Program-made: the position numbers and the translations under genes
In this document: piece by piece, positions 1 through 10,439 of the stretch
How the letters are laid out: every line of letters begins with the position of its first letter
Position numbering within the stretch: position 1 is the first letter of the stretch
Assembly: GCA_039720395.1 (NCBI GenBank)
Contig: JBBPBK010000059.1
Span: 1-64,000, forward strand
Reading direction: 5' to 3'
Origin: Liquidambar formosana
Taxonomy: Eukaryota > Streptophyta > Magnoliopsida > Saxifragales > Altingiaceae
Length of the DNA stretch: 64,000 nucleotides
The notes under the pieces: model-generated
Told to the model about the DNA's origin: nothing
Seen by the model: only the letters and a program-made list of their open reading frames with translations
Databases searched by the model: none

Positions 1-154
1 ATTTAAAATTACAATTGCTCTAATCATAACACAACATAAAGTAAGGGTAAAATTGGAAAGTTACAATTAATGAGTCACATGGCAATGCATCAAATGGCTT
101 ACCTTAATATGCGTGCTTAGTCAAAGTGGCTCAAACAATTTGGGACGGAGGGAG
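1..154. mobile_element. Stowaway-like MITE, right end only
   Basis: The right terminus GGGACGGAGGGAG ends at 154 and is followed by TA, the usual Stowaway (Tc1/mariner MITE) terminal motif and target dinucleotide. The left end lies outside the window. The same terminal motif occurs at 22343-22629 and, degenerate, at 43289-43559. Confidence 0.6.
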
Positions 155-260
155 TATATGACTATATAAGTAGCAGTAAGCTCTTTTTAATAATGGAAGA
201 AATAGTATTCACCATATGGGATAAATTACAAAATCCCAATAAACAAAACATACCAAGAGC

Positions 261-407
261 ATAAGACAAACACCATAGTAGATTCCCTTAAGCTTTAAAG
301 GGGTCTTCCTTTAGTGCTTATACATGTCTCATGTCTGGGCTAAGCCTTGATTTTAATACAATTTTACTTCATCAAAAATAAATAAATAAATAAGACAAAC
401 ACCATAG
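261..407 (+). mobile_element. Short 5'-truncated retroposon with 18-bp target duplication
   Basis: ATAAGACAAACACCATAG occurs at 261-278 and again at 390-407. The 111 bases between end in an (AAAT)n-like tail, and before the tail there is a LINE/SINE-like 3' end (ttttaatacaattttacttc). Long direct repeats and an A-rich tail are the signature of target-primed reverse transcription by LINE machinery. The insert is too short to encode anything. It could be the 3' end of a LINE or a SINE mobilised by it. Confidence 0.75.
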
Positions 408-1090
408 CAAGTCATGCCGAGAAAAAGTATGAAAAATAACCAAACAGCATGTCCAAAACCAGATTAATCTCAAGAAGAAACTAATAAAATCAAGCATTCA
501 ACATTTCAACCTATCAGGTGTGCTGCACTTCGTTTTTAAAAACTAGAACTTGAAAGTAAATATATCAAACTTAAAAGGAAAAACAAAGGGGGATATCTCC
601 TCCAAACAAAGAAGATTAGAAAGAGAAACAAAAGGGAATTAGACAGAAAGATATAAAGAGGGGAAAAAGTGAAACATCAATAGACATCCAATCACAAAGG
701 GAAACACGAAGATTACAAAGTATAAGCTTCTCTTTTGGCACAGAAATTGCACGCAAGCTCACTATCCTATGAACCCATTAAAACCCTTCCACAATTCCTA
801 GTGATTGCTTCAGAAGTTCAACAGTAAACCCCAAAATTTGTTGTTGTTTTTAATAAGTGAAAGAGAAAGCGAAGAAAAAAAATCCTACGTAAATGTGAGG
901 TATACAAAATTCAAAAGAACGCCAATTAATTGTATCAATAAAGATGCACTGCATCCAAAAATCAAGAAAAAAAGTCATAATAAGATCCAAATAGGAGGAA
1001 AATTGGTAAATTGCCGGTGACTTTCCTTGGTTTACCATTGGGAGCGTGTTTCAAGGACCTAAAGTTGGGACCCCGTTATTGTGAAGATTG
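408..1090. other. AT-rich sequence, no gene recognised
   Basis: No exon-like coding signal or repeat boundary was recognised. Short open frames on both strands have no familiar domain. It probably belongs to the long last intron of eIF2B-beta on the minus strand. Confidence 0.4.
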
Positions 1091-1094
1091 AGAA

Positions 1095-1310
1095 ATGCTT
1101 AGTGGGTGGAAATCTAAAGGAGGGAAATTGACTCTAATTCAAAGTGTATTGTTGTGCATTCCTATTTACTTTATGTCCATTCACAAATTCCTAAATCGGT
1201 GGCTAATAGAATTGAAAAGTTTCAAAGAGATTTCTGTTGAATGGAGTGGGGGAGAACAAAAATATCATCTTGAGGATTGGATTTCCGTGGTCTTCCAAAA
1301 TCTTTGGGAG
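1095..1310 (+). pseudogene. LINE reverse-transcriptase C-terminal fragment
   Basis: The translation reads LSGWKSKGGKLTLIQSVL, then IPIYFMSIHKF, then WSGGEQKYHLEDW. This is the segment after the catalytic core of plant L1-type reverse transcriptases (typical pattern: LS-GGR-TLI-SVL---P-Y-MS-F--P, then W-G). The frame drifts after about residue 75 and the remaining domains are missing, so this is a dead fragment. It is followed by a TRIM-like piece. Confidence 0.7.
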
Positions 1311-1339
1311 GCTTGGAAGTTAGATCTATCTGTTGTACT

Positions 1340-1490
1340 AATTGATGTGGGATGTGTATTTTCCAACACTCCCCCTCTCCCCCTCATGTGCAGGCCTAAT
1401 AAGATAGAAACAGGCTTGTCACGTGGACAACAAAGATGGGCACATGAATGTACGGGCCCAAGAATGACATGCTCTAATACCATGTGGTAT
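1340..1490 (-). mobile_element. TRIM fragment (partial LTR plus internal region)
   Basis: The segment matches the internal region of the two intact TRIMs at 56632-56961 and 62553-62891: the gatgtgggatgtg LTR edge, the cttgtcacgtggacaacaaa block, the gggcccaagaatgacatgc block, and a primer-binding-site-like ctaataccatg. The second LTR is missing. Orientation is inferred from the primer binding site lying at the right. Confidence 0.65.
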
Positions 1491-1670
1491 TCTAGGTTCT
1501 AATACCCAGGGCATCCCGTTTGTAAATTTTGTTGATTCTCTAAGCCTTTAGTGGGGTGTTGGCTAGTGCTCGTATAGTGTCCTCAGTGACTGGTCTAACC
1601 CTTGTGTTATTAATACATTATTTTACTCACATTACAAAAAGCAAAACAAATGAACGATTTTTTTAGAGGA

Positions 1671-1697
1671 GGGGGGGGGGGGGGGAGGGGGGGGGGT

Positions 1698-1780
<83 letters not shown>

Positions 1781-1918
1781 GGGGGGGGGGGGGGAGGGGG
1801 GGGGGGGGGTGGGGGGGGGGTGGGGGGTGTGGGGGGGGGGGGGGGGGGGGGGGCGGGGGGTGGGATGGGGTGGGGGGGGGGGGGGGGGGGGGGAGGGGGG
1901 GGGGGGGGGTGGGGGGGT

Positions 1919-1967
<49 letters not shown>

Positions 1968-1995
1968 GGGGGGGGGGGTGGGGGGGGGGGGGGGG
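1671..1995. repeat. 325-base near-homopolymer G tract
   Basis: The tract is almost entirely G, broken by a handful of single T, A or C bases. The open frames across it (poly-Gly or poly-Pro) are artefacts. The flanks are ordinary AT-rich DNA. A G run this long is exceptional in plant genomes and suggests a sequencing or assembly error, although a real expanded G-rich satellite cannot be excluded. Confidence 0.95.
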
Positions 1996-2639
1996 TAGGC
2001 AACACAAAAGATGCTTTCCTCAAATATAAGGATGAGAAATCTGTCCTAATTATATATAACCATGGTACTCAACCTCTTTAAACATTTTTCTATTTCACTC
2101 CAACCAACCAAAAAAATTGGCAAAGCTTCATCCCCCACAAATCCATCACCACTTTGACAACACCCACTACTGCCAAGAAAGAATAAAGACAAAGAACTTT
2201 AAACCAAAAAATAAAAAAATAAAAAAAAGAGCAAAAACATATGGACAAAACGAATTCACTAGAGACAAACAACAAAGTTAAAATCGACTTGTCATTACTT
2301 TCCTTTGCACGTGCATTAACTAGCTAGAATCAGCCTTTTCTACTAATTAGACGAGCCACCTTCAAGCCCTCATCTCTCTAACCTTCCAACAAAGCAAATC
2401 ACTATGGAAGGAGGGAAGAGTGTCAAACTGCCCAACATTTATTTGGGCATTCCTTTCTATGATGAAGAGCTGATTTCGTGCTCTGCTATGGACGGTCCAA
2501 TATTGTATAAATGAGTATCTCCTCTAGATGGAAGAACATTCTCTTTACAAGTAGTTTGTCCCATCGCCAGAGCTTTCCATATCCTTTTCTCAACAGGCCA
2601 AGTTCTTGTAAGAAGACCTCCTTTTGCAAAAAGGCTTTG
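1996..2639. other. Unassigned sequence, possibly degenerate retroelement
   Basis: Nothing is clearly recognised. At 2457-2640 the minus strand has an open frame that stays readable across the insertion at 2651-3519 if the insert is removed, so the flanks were once continuous. No family could be named. Confidence 0.3.
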
Positions 2640-2650
2640 GGATAGGATCA

Positions 2651-3519
2651 ATGTTTTTAAAGGCAAAAGCGTAAGGCAAGGCGTTTTACTCCTTGCAAAG
2701 CAAGGCGCAAGCTTCAAGGCATAAGGAATAAGACTTTCAATTAGAAATTTTCATTTTAAAAAGGAGGAATAAAAATGAAAGAAAGAAAGAAACTAGTAGT
2801 ATTTTGAAAATTAATATATATCACAAAGATTAAAAAAAAAGTATATAAAAATTTTTGGGACGTTTATAATCAGAGTAACAACTATTTTTTTAGTTAACAA
2901 GGAAATCCTTGGGGCCGACCTTGGGCCCATATAAGACCCCACAACCCATAGGGACCAGGTAAGTCCAAGGCCCATGAGAACCATGAAACCGTGTGGGGTG
3001 GCCCCAAGGGGTTTAGCAAGAGTCAAACTCAGTACCCCCACTTCTTGAGGCGTTGACCCTTGCCAACTGAGCTACTCCTTGGGGTTTCGAAGTAGCATAA
3101 TTATTTAAAGAAAACATGTTCATATATTGCATCATGGATTAAATTATACTAAAATTGTACATAAACGTGTAAAATAAAAAAATAAAAAATAAAAAATTCT
3201 AAACATAATTCTACTAATATACTTGATTTGATATAAAATGTATAAAAATCAAATAAATGTTTGAGAGTAATTCAATACAATCAAATAATGAAAGAAATAA
3301 ATTATTGGTCCCTTTAAAGAAATAATTCAAAAGGTTTAAAAGAAGATTGCATGAGGCATATGCCTGTTGAGCTAAGGTGTAAAAAGCGCACCTTTGACTA
3401 CACCTTGGCTGGTGAGGCATATGCCCAATGAAAGTCTTGCTTAATTTTTTAAGCCTTTACACATTTTTGAACTGCCTTGCCCTAAGGAGAGCCTCACCAA
3501 AAGAGATTTTTAAAACAAT
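2651..3519. mobile_element. TIR element with 11-bp target duplication, carrying a nested SINE
   Basis: GGATAGGATCA is present at 2640-2650 and 3520-3530. The inner ends are short imperfect inverted repeats (ATGTTTTTAAA at the left, ATTGTTTTAAAAAT when the right end is read inward). Both ends carry related GC-richer blocks (aggcaaggcg at the left; gccttgccctaagg at the right). A 9-11 bp duplication fits a Mutator-like non-autonomous element. No transposase was seen. A SINE lies inside at about 2880-3085. Confidence 0.65.
2880..3085 (-). mobile_element. tRNA-derived SINE
   Basis: On the minus strand from 3084 the head reads GGAGTAGCTCAGTTGGCAAG, a clear pol III A box. It is followed about 35 nt later by a B-box-like gagtttgactcttgc. 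The body is about 150 bp and ends in an A/T-rich tail near 2880. No target duplication was confirmed. It is nested in the TIR element at 2651-3519. Confidence 0.7.
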
Positions 3520-4020
3520 GGATAGGATCACACTCGAGATTAGTCTACTTCAAGGCTGCAGGGAGAACTATGCTCTGCAGATGGGCACCACTATTCATCA
3601 TGCCACTTAGGACTCCGCATTACATCCTCTGCAATTTTCTGGACATATCCTCAGCAACACCATGATACTGCTTCCTACAATATTAATTAGACTGGCCTTC
3701 CTAATGATAGCTAAAAAACTGTTGCTCAGTTAGACACAAAATGCTCTAAGTAAAAAAACCCCAAGTTTTGATTTTCTACAAGATCTAGAAAGACAAGCAG
3801 ATTCAAGCTATATTAGAAGAGGAGACCTGAGCAATACCAATAATCTCGACCCCAAATCTAAGAATAAAAAATTTTAAAAATCTTAGAGAAAAATAATTGT
3901 TTTTTAGAGGTATAGTCTTTCATTACATCCCATCAAATCCCCCAAGCATAATTAAATTCCATTTCTAGATCTTTAGCTCTATATCCATCTCAAATCCTAG
4001 ATTTATTTAAGGAGATAGGA

Positions 4021-4186
4021 GAATGAACCCTAAATCACTAGGACTACTGGAAATGACTAATGTAAATCATCAAAGGAGAATGAGAACCAATATCAAACTA
4101 CAAGAATGAACCCTAAATCACTAAGACTACTGGAAATAACTAATGTAAACCATCAAAGGAGAATGAGAACCAATATCAAACTATCA
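4021..4186. repeat. 83-bp tandem duplication
   Basis: Two adjacent copies (4021-4103 and 4104-4186) of a unit beginning gaatgaaccctaaatcacta differ at only a few bases. The second copy abuts the left end of the MULE-like element at 4188. Confidence 0.85.
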
Positions 4187-4187
4187 T

Positions 4188-5662
4188 GGTTCAAAGTCTC
4201 GGTCTCGTTCCACATCACTTTTCGGTCTTGGTCATCTCGGTCTCATCCAACCCATCGCGTCTCAGGTGAGATGCAATTTTACGCATGAAATAATGTTTGA
4301 AATTTTTTTAAAAAAAATCATAGAAAATTTTTTTAAAATATTATGATTACATTGGAACCATCAAATAAGCAAATAATGAACTCGAGGCACATAATATGGT
4401 CAAAAACATAAAAATAGGCACTAACGCACTACTATAACATAAAATAACACTATCTTTAAATTTTAGATATCTAATATAATCTCAAAGAACATAAATAAAC
4501 ATCACAGAATTATGCGTATATTTTTTCCAAACAATTTTTCAAATTAATTATGCGTATATATCACCCAACCACTCACGTACGAGGGTATAACATATTTGAG
4601 ATCCATGGTATTCATGGATTTTTTGCATTATTTAATTTTATTTTATAAAAACAGAAAATTCGAAATTATAAAAAAATCCAAGCAAACATATTTTTTCGAA
4701 ATAATTTTGTAAATTAATTATGCATATATGCTGCCTAACCACTCACATTTAACATATCTTAGATCCATGATCACTCATGCATTTTTCATATTTTTTAAGT
4801 TCTTTTTTTAAGAAAAACAGAAAATTTAAAATTTAAAAAAAAAAAAAATCAAAGAAAATATGTTTTCAAAATTAGTTTGAAAAACAATTTTCTTTTATAA
4901 AAAATTCGTCTTTTTGTAATTTTAGGAAAAAAAAAAAAAAAAACATTTGCCTTCATTAAAATTAACAGATTTATAAGTTCATTATCATTTATCCAAAAAA
5001 TAAAAAGGAAAAAAAAATCTAAATATGTAGGTCCATAAAAAATTGGGGGAAGAAAAAAATTTTAAAAAAAAAACCAACAACACTTTAAAAAATATAAATA
5101 AATAAACCAAAAATAAAAACAAAAACATGCGGCCCAATGAATCTTCACGACATGAGAGAGAGAGAGAGACTCTGCGATCAAGAAGAGACTTTGTGTGACC
5201 AAAGGAGGGAGAAAACCAGTGACGGATTAGTGGCCGACGACTTCGAGAGGCTACGATCACCGCTCGACAACCAGATCTGAAGGGAGACGACCGGATCTAG
5301 ATTCCAAACAAGGAGACGAACCAATTGAGCCACCTGAGGCAAGCCACGACCCAGAAGACACAGGGAAGGGATGATTCACGAACCAGTTGACCGGATCTGC
5401 AACTCACGGCTACGACCAGACCTGAAGTGATGATTAACGAACTGTATGTTCTCGTACGAATTGCACGAGATTTCGACCGAGACTAGCTAGGAGAACGAGA
5501 TCTCAAGCGTATTGTCCCGTCTCGTCCGATATCTTGAGCTTCTCGTCCGAGAGATGGAGTTCACGCTATATCTCTGTACCGTCGGGAATTCTCGTATCAG
5601 TGGTGGACGAGAGCGTGACATCCCAGCGAGATCTCGGGCAAGACAACCGAGACTTCGAACCC
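4188..5662. mobile_element. Mutator-like non-autonomous TIR element
   Basis: The left end reads GGTTCAAAGTCTCGGTC. The right end read inward (from 5662) is GGTTCGAAGTCTCGGTTG. The flanks resemble each other (caaactatcat at 4179-4189; caaactacat from 5664), a possible imperfect target duplication. The right third is rich in gagatctcg-type motifs. Inside, 4540-4860 holds two diverged tandem copies of a segment containing attaattatgcgtatat and accactcac. No transposase was seen. Confidence 0.6.
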
Positions 5663-5915
5663 TACAAACTACATTCATGAACATGAATGCTTGCAAATAG
5701 ATATGGTTATACCATTATACATCTCTAACACTAGTATGAGCAAATTTAGGTTCAATACCGAATCAAACTAAATCAATTGAAAAGTATCATATAAGATTCT
5801 TATAGATCATGTTCAGCCTATGTTTGAAACAAAGTGTAAGCAATTATTTTCCAAAGCTGATAAACAATATTTTGAGATGAATCTAACTTTATATTCAAAG
5901 TTTAAGGAAATGTAC

Positions 5916-7659
5916 TTTTGATGAATATGCTCCACTGCTTGCTCAGCAATCTGTTCATGGCAAGTGGCAATATCTTGAATAAGTTCATTAACTGCCTCAA
6001 TGACATCATGCTTTAGCTTCCGGCTTCTTGAACTTTTATCAGCAGCTGTGAAGGAAAAATATCCTTAACTGTCAAAACTCATAAGCCACTCAAATTAATG
6101 ACACAAACAATGCTACCACATTCAACACTATCATTGCCATTACTCTAAGCCATGCCCAACGTGAGTAGCCTAGATTGGCCAATGTCCAGAAACAATTACC
6201 CACATTCATGATGGCCCAATTCTTATTTCATTCAACAACCCAAAGAATATTAGATAAGGATATGAGACGAATTCATAGGAAAAAAAAAATACTAAAAGGC
6301 AGAACACTGAAGAGCTTACATTTGCTTTTTCCATCAGAATCACCCCCAGAAGAAGAAGTTTGAGGGACGGCTGCTGGATCAGGCATGTCCTCAAGAAGGG
6401 TTTGCAAGGAAGGTGGACGCAAAGTGCTTCTGGCAGCAGCAGCAACTGCAGCAGCTGATAAAACCGGGTGATCTCGCTCATCATCATCTTCATCGTCACT
6501 TACACCCGACAAATTCAACCCAGCAATAGCAGCTGTTGCAAGAGAAAGATCCTCCTCCCTAATAATATGCAAAACACGCCTCACAATATTACCAACGGCG
6601 AGCTCTGCAACCGCATTTACACAATGTTGTCATAGAAAGAAAACAGCTAAGCCTCACTATATCATCTGAACTATAACATAAAAATGCAAGAAAAAAATTA
6701 GGAAAAATAAGCTACATGCTACTAAAAAAGCAATGCAACTAGAAAATATCCATCATCATAACACAGCATTAAATAGCATGTATAGAAACACAGTATTCCA
6801 TAACAACTAATGTAATACACATTATTTATATAAATATAAATAATAAAAAAATGCTACACACATTGTTAAATACCAATATTATACGGAACCAACAGTATCC
6901 ATATATTATCACTAATATTTTAGATCATTTTCTAGATAAAAAAAATTAAGGCATATCTCTGTATAACAATTTTCTAGAAGATACTAGGCACAACAATTAT
7001 TAGTATATATACATAAGAGCTTCACGGCACAATGAGTTAATATATAACAGTTGTGTTATATAAGAAAAGGGGGGGGGGGGACACTTATCACGTTTGTATT
7101 ATATAAAAGTTTTCTGAAAAATTAAACTTGAATCAAGAGAACTACTGCAATGGAAACGCCCTAATTGCTATCAATTTGAGGCTAAATTAATAGAGACATG
7201 TAAAAGAATAAAAGTGTAAATGTTACAGTCATGAAACTCAGTTATTTCAAATAAAGAAATGCAGAGTGTTGACAATTTTTCTCATAAATGTATATGCCCT
7301 CAGATTTAAGAGATTTCCTCGGTGAATAAAATTTATTAAAAAGAAAAAAGAGGGAAAACTTATTTACACACAAGGTATACAAATGAATGTGCAACATATT
7401 AGCACAATGGAGACAATGAAGAAAGGAAAATTTTATTAGGCAAGCCTGGTGAGAAATTATAACCGGATATATCTTGCAGAACATGGGTATCCTTGAAAGT
7501 CGAAAACATGTAATCTGGTTCAAAAATTGGGTTCAATTTACAATCTGGCATCACTTAAATAATAGTATAGACATACAAAATGTACCATGCAACACAACAA
7601 AGAGACCATGCATTGATTGATGAACACTTAAGTGTGTATGTCTGTATGTATGAGATATA

Positions 7660-7698
<39 letters not shown>

Positions 7699-8569
7699 GT
7701 GTGTCGTGTGTGTTTTTGTGTGTGCAATTACATATTAAAATATTAAAACAGTATATGATCTCAGCTCTATTAGCACTGATAATTATCTTATATATGGTAT
7801 GGCGCCAGAACACTGACACGTTATTTATGTTAAAGTTCTGTTATGACACGTTGACTTCTAGAGGCAGGGCAAATTTACCGGAAAAGAGAGTTTAGATTGA
7901 TTTGGCTCCTTCTAAGGTGGCTTTCTTTGTTTGGTTAGTGGCTAGAGATAAATACTTAACCCTTGACCATTTGATAAATAGGAAGTGGATGAGTCCAAAT
8001 AGGTGCATTATATGCAAGGAAGCGGCAGAGTCAGTAGACCATTTTTTTTTCATTGTAATGTAGGCATGCAGCTTGAAATTTATGGCTATTTGTTTTTTGT
8101 CTTTTAGGTGTCTGATGGGTGTTCCTTCATCCACTCATGATTTTCCCTTTTCTCAAAACACACACCAGTATATTTACTTATCAAAAATATATAAAATAAA
8201 AAAAAATTTACTGCTTAATTTTAGACACCAGTAGCAAACAAAATTCGAATACATACCCACATGATTCGCAGAAATCAGCTGCTCTCCAACGGCATTTATG
8301 GCATCAATCAGGGCACCAGCCTGGTTTGTGTAAGGAATTCGCTGCTGCGAAATAACCGACCGAAGCAGCTCAGCTGTTTGCCTCGCTGTTGCCTGAGATC
8401 CCTCAATTTTACTGCCACCACAACATAACCCAAACAAATTTAAAATATATAACACATAACTGAGTTCATAATTTCATGGAAAAACGCCTTTTACAGTTCA
8501 AGAAACAAAAAGTCACCGTTTCTTAAGCTTGATGACAAATTCATTCACGAGGGTATGTGTGTCTGGCAT
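5916..8569 (-). CDS. Translation initiation factor eIF2B subunit beta, 5' half (partial)
   Basis: This is a regulatory subunit of the cytosolic eIF2B complex, the guanine nucleotide exchange factor that recharges eIF2 with GTP. Four minus-strand coding exons join in phase: 8569-8517 (begins MPDTHTLVNEFVIKLKK), 8411-8257 (with RQTAELLRSVISQQRIPYTN and NQAGALIDAINAVGEQL), 6604-6320 (ELAVGNIVRRVLHIIREEDL, then an acidic SDDEDDDE stretch), and 6045-5916 (KLKHDVIEAVNELI, EQIAEQAVEHIHQ). All junctions are GT-AG. About 207 residues are present against roughly 400 in the plant family. The C-terminal Rossmann-like half was not found in 1-5915, so it lies beyond position 1 or has been lost. The acidic serine-rich linker is typical of the plant protein. 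A LINE fragment sits in the intron between 8257 and 6604. Confidence 0.93.
6605..7880. other. eIF2B-beta intron 2, AT-rich with (AC)n/(AT)n repeat
   Basis: Non-coding intron sequence. It includes a G10 run near 7070 and a (CA)n(TA)n microsatellite at about 7661-7698. No other gene was seen. Confidence 0.6.
7885..8210 (+). pseudogene. LINE zf-RVT domain fragment
   Basis: The plus strand encodes KVAFFVWLVARDKYLTLDHL, then RKWMSPNRC, then CIICKEAAESVDHFFFHC. This is the C-terminal zinc-knuckle (zf-RVT) domain that follows reverse transcriptase in plant LINEs. The frame is then broken. The segment ends near 8210 in an A-rich stretch after a ttacttatcaaaaat 3' end. It is inserted in an eIF2B-beta intron, antisense to the gene. 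Confidence 0.75.
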
Positions 8570-8570
8570 G

Positions 8571-9525
8571 ATTATATCCAAAGTTCACCTGAAAATACCA
8601 CAGATATCAAATCACAATAATTATGCTGCACTTACTAGATGAAGAAATGTAGAAATATAAAAGAAAAGAAATTAAAATTTTGAATCCAAGTTTTTTCACT
8701 GACTGGGACCCGAGGAAACAAAATGCTCCACCCAACTGAACCTAATGCAACTATAAGGCTTACTCTACTTGAGTACAACTGACCCAAAAAAAATTACAGG
8801 CATTATTTTCTTTTTTTTCCAAAATTTTCTCAAAACCAAACAGAGAATAAAATAATCAAAGAAAGTAAAATATCAATAAACTTCAGGGAAAAAAAATTCA
8901 TCAAAGTAGCCAGTTTTTAAAACTTGGATGCTTTACAAGGGCATGTACATCTCACATGATTATTAGCAAATTTTACCTTAAAACATCATAGATATCATTT
9001 CCACATCACCAATTCTATGTTTGGTTTCTGAGAAAATGAGGGGAAAAGACCAGAAATTAAAATTCTGAATCCCGAATTCATCTTTGTTTGGATTGAGCCT
9101 ATTACAACTATGAAAATCAATTGAAGTGAGTACAACTAAGCTAGCTAACATTAAGACAATCAATTTTCCTTCCTTCTCCACAGTTTTCTCAGCAACCAAA
9201 CGGCGGATAAAAAATAATCAAACAAATTTCACCTGAAAATATCACAGATATATCAATACCCAATCACTAGTCCCCGTTTGGTTCCCAAAAAAGTGTGGGG
9301 GATGGGGAGAAAGAAAACGAATTAAAATTTTGAGTCCTAGATTTTCGGCGTTTGGGAACAAAACCAAAACCAAAACCAAAACCTCCACTCAGCTGAGCCT
9401 AAAAACAACTACTTGCTTCATTTCATTTGAGTATTCCTCCTCTAAAAAGCAAAAACAACACAAAACATGAGAATTCTATTTAATTTTCTTCTGTTTTCTC
9501 AGCAGCCGAACAGAAAATGATGGAT
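8571..9525 (-). repeat. Tandem triplication in the eIF2B-beta leader intron
   Basis: Three diverged head-to-tail copies were read by eye: about 8571-8880, 8960-9215 and 9225-9525. Each begins (plus strand) with a caccTgaaaat/taccTtaaaac block and cagatat, then has an agaaattaaaattttgaat block, a tgagcct/tgaacct block, a gagtacaact block, and a ttttctca..aaccaaac..ataa end. The first copy includes the real 3' splice site of the leader intron (ttttcag/gtgaa at 8588). The third copy repeats that splice site. The second is preceded by a decayed copy of the first coding exon (about 8890-8960). Confidence 0.8.
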
Positions 9526-9587
9526 TGTTCAACAAATTGTATGGAGAAATGATTGAATTGAAGAGAGAATTGATTGTACATACTTAC

Positions 9588-9790
9588 AGGAAGGATCGAA
9601 GAAGCATGAGCTTGAGAAAGGGTTTTGCCGATGAGAGAGAGACAGGAGAGAGAGAGGGGTTTCAGAGCTTCGACCCTCACTGTAAGCTTTTCTTTGGGGG
9701 TTTGCGGATTGTTCATGGAGATTGAGTTCGGGTTATGGTTAGATTCTGGGATTCGGGGTGGTCTTGGACCCGGAACCAAACTTGACCGAA
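9588..9790 (-). other. eIF2B-beta leader (5' UTR) exon and promoter-proximal region
   Basis: On the minus strand, ccttcct/GTAAGTATG gives a strong splice donor at 9587. The matching acceptor is at 8589, 19 nt upstream of the ATG at 8569. The exon is rich in tctctctcc, as plant leaders often are. The transcription start was not determined; 9790 is an estimate. Confidence 0.6.
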
Positions 9791-9816
9791 TCCGCAAGAT
9801 TGTGACCCATTTTTAG

Positions 9817-10439
9817 TACCCAAACGGCCCAGCCTTTTTCTTATTATCTATCCAACATTCTTGAATTTTCCCTTCTAGCATATGGATTAGGATATTTAGT
9901 GGATCCTCAATTTAAATCCATCATTTAGAAATATTCCTCAAAATTAATCTATATTTTTGAGTTTTTGAAATGAGATTTCAACTGCGACCCAAAAAAAAAA
10001 AAAAAAAAATCTTAACTTTGTGGACTTTAAATAAGAACCAATTGCATTATGCTATAATGAAAATAAGTGTATGCTATTCAAATAAAAGATAAATAAAAAA
10101 TAAAATAAAAAAACTAATGCACCAATTAGTTATGCTTTTTGAAAATTTTTATGAAAAAAGCAATTCATGTTTTATTTCAATAATTAAATCTTCACTTGAG
10201 CTTTTCATTATATCTTGTTTATTTCTTATAACAAATTTATCAAGTGCTCCTATTTAAGATTGAATTAATTTTTTATATTCTTCCTTTTTTTTTTAAGTTT
10301 TTCATGATTGGGATCATATTTTTTAGTAGACATATTACAATTACAAAAATTACATGCAACACAAAACAAATGTTCTTATATATAAGTAAAGACTATGCTA
10401 AAAAAAAACATAAGAATCTTACAAACTAAAATATATGAG
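9817..10439. other. AT-rich intergenic sequence
   Basis: No gene or recognisable element was seen between the eIF2B-beta promoter region and the foldback element that starts near 10440. Confidence 0.6.

Noticed and set aside
1610..2081. Long poly-glycine and poly-proline open frames on both strands
   Set aside because: They are produced by the G tract in every frame. There is no start context, domain or codon signal.
3060..3085. Possible tRNA gene (tagctcagttgg)
   Set aside because: The A and B boxes are there, but the sequence cannot fold into a full cloverleaf with an acceptor stem, and it continues into a SINE body.
6206..6499. 97-residue minus frame overlapping eIF2B-beta exon 3
   Set aside because: It is an out-of-frame shadow. 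The frame beginning at 6604 continues the family sequence with correct splice phases.
7632..7895. Open frames across the (AC)n/(AT)n repeat
   Set aside because: They are driven by a dinucleotide repeat and lie within the eIF2B-beta intron.
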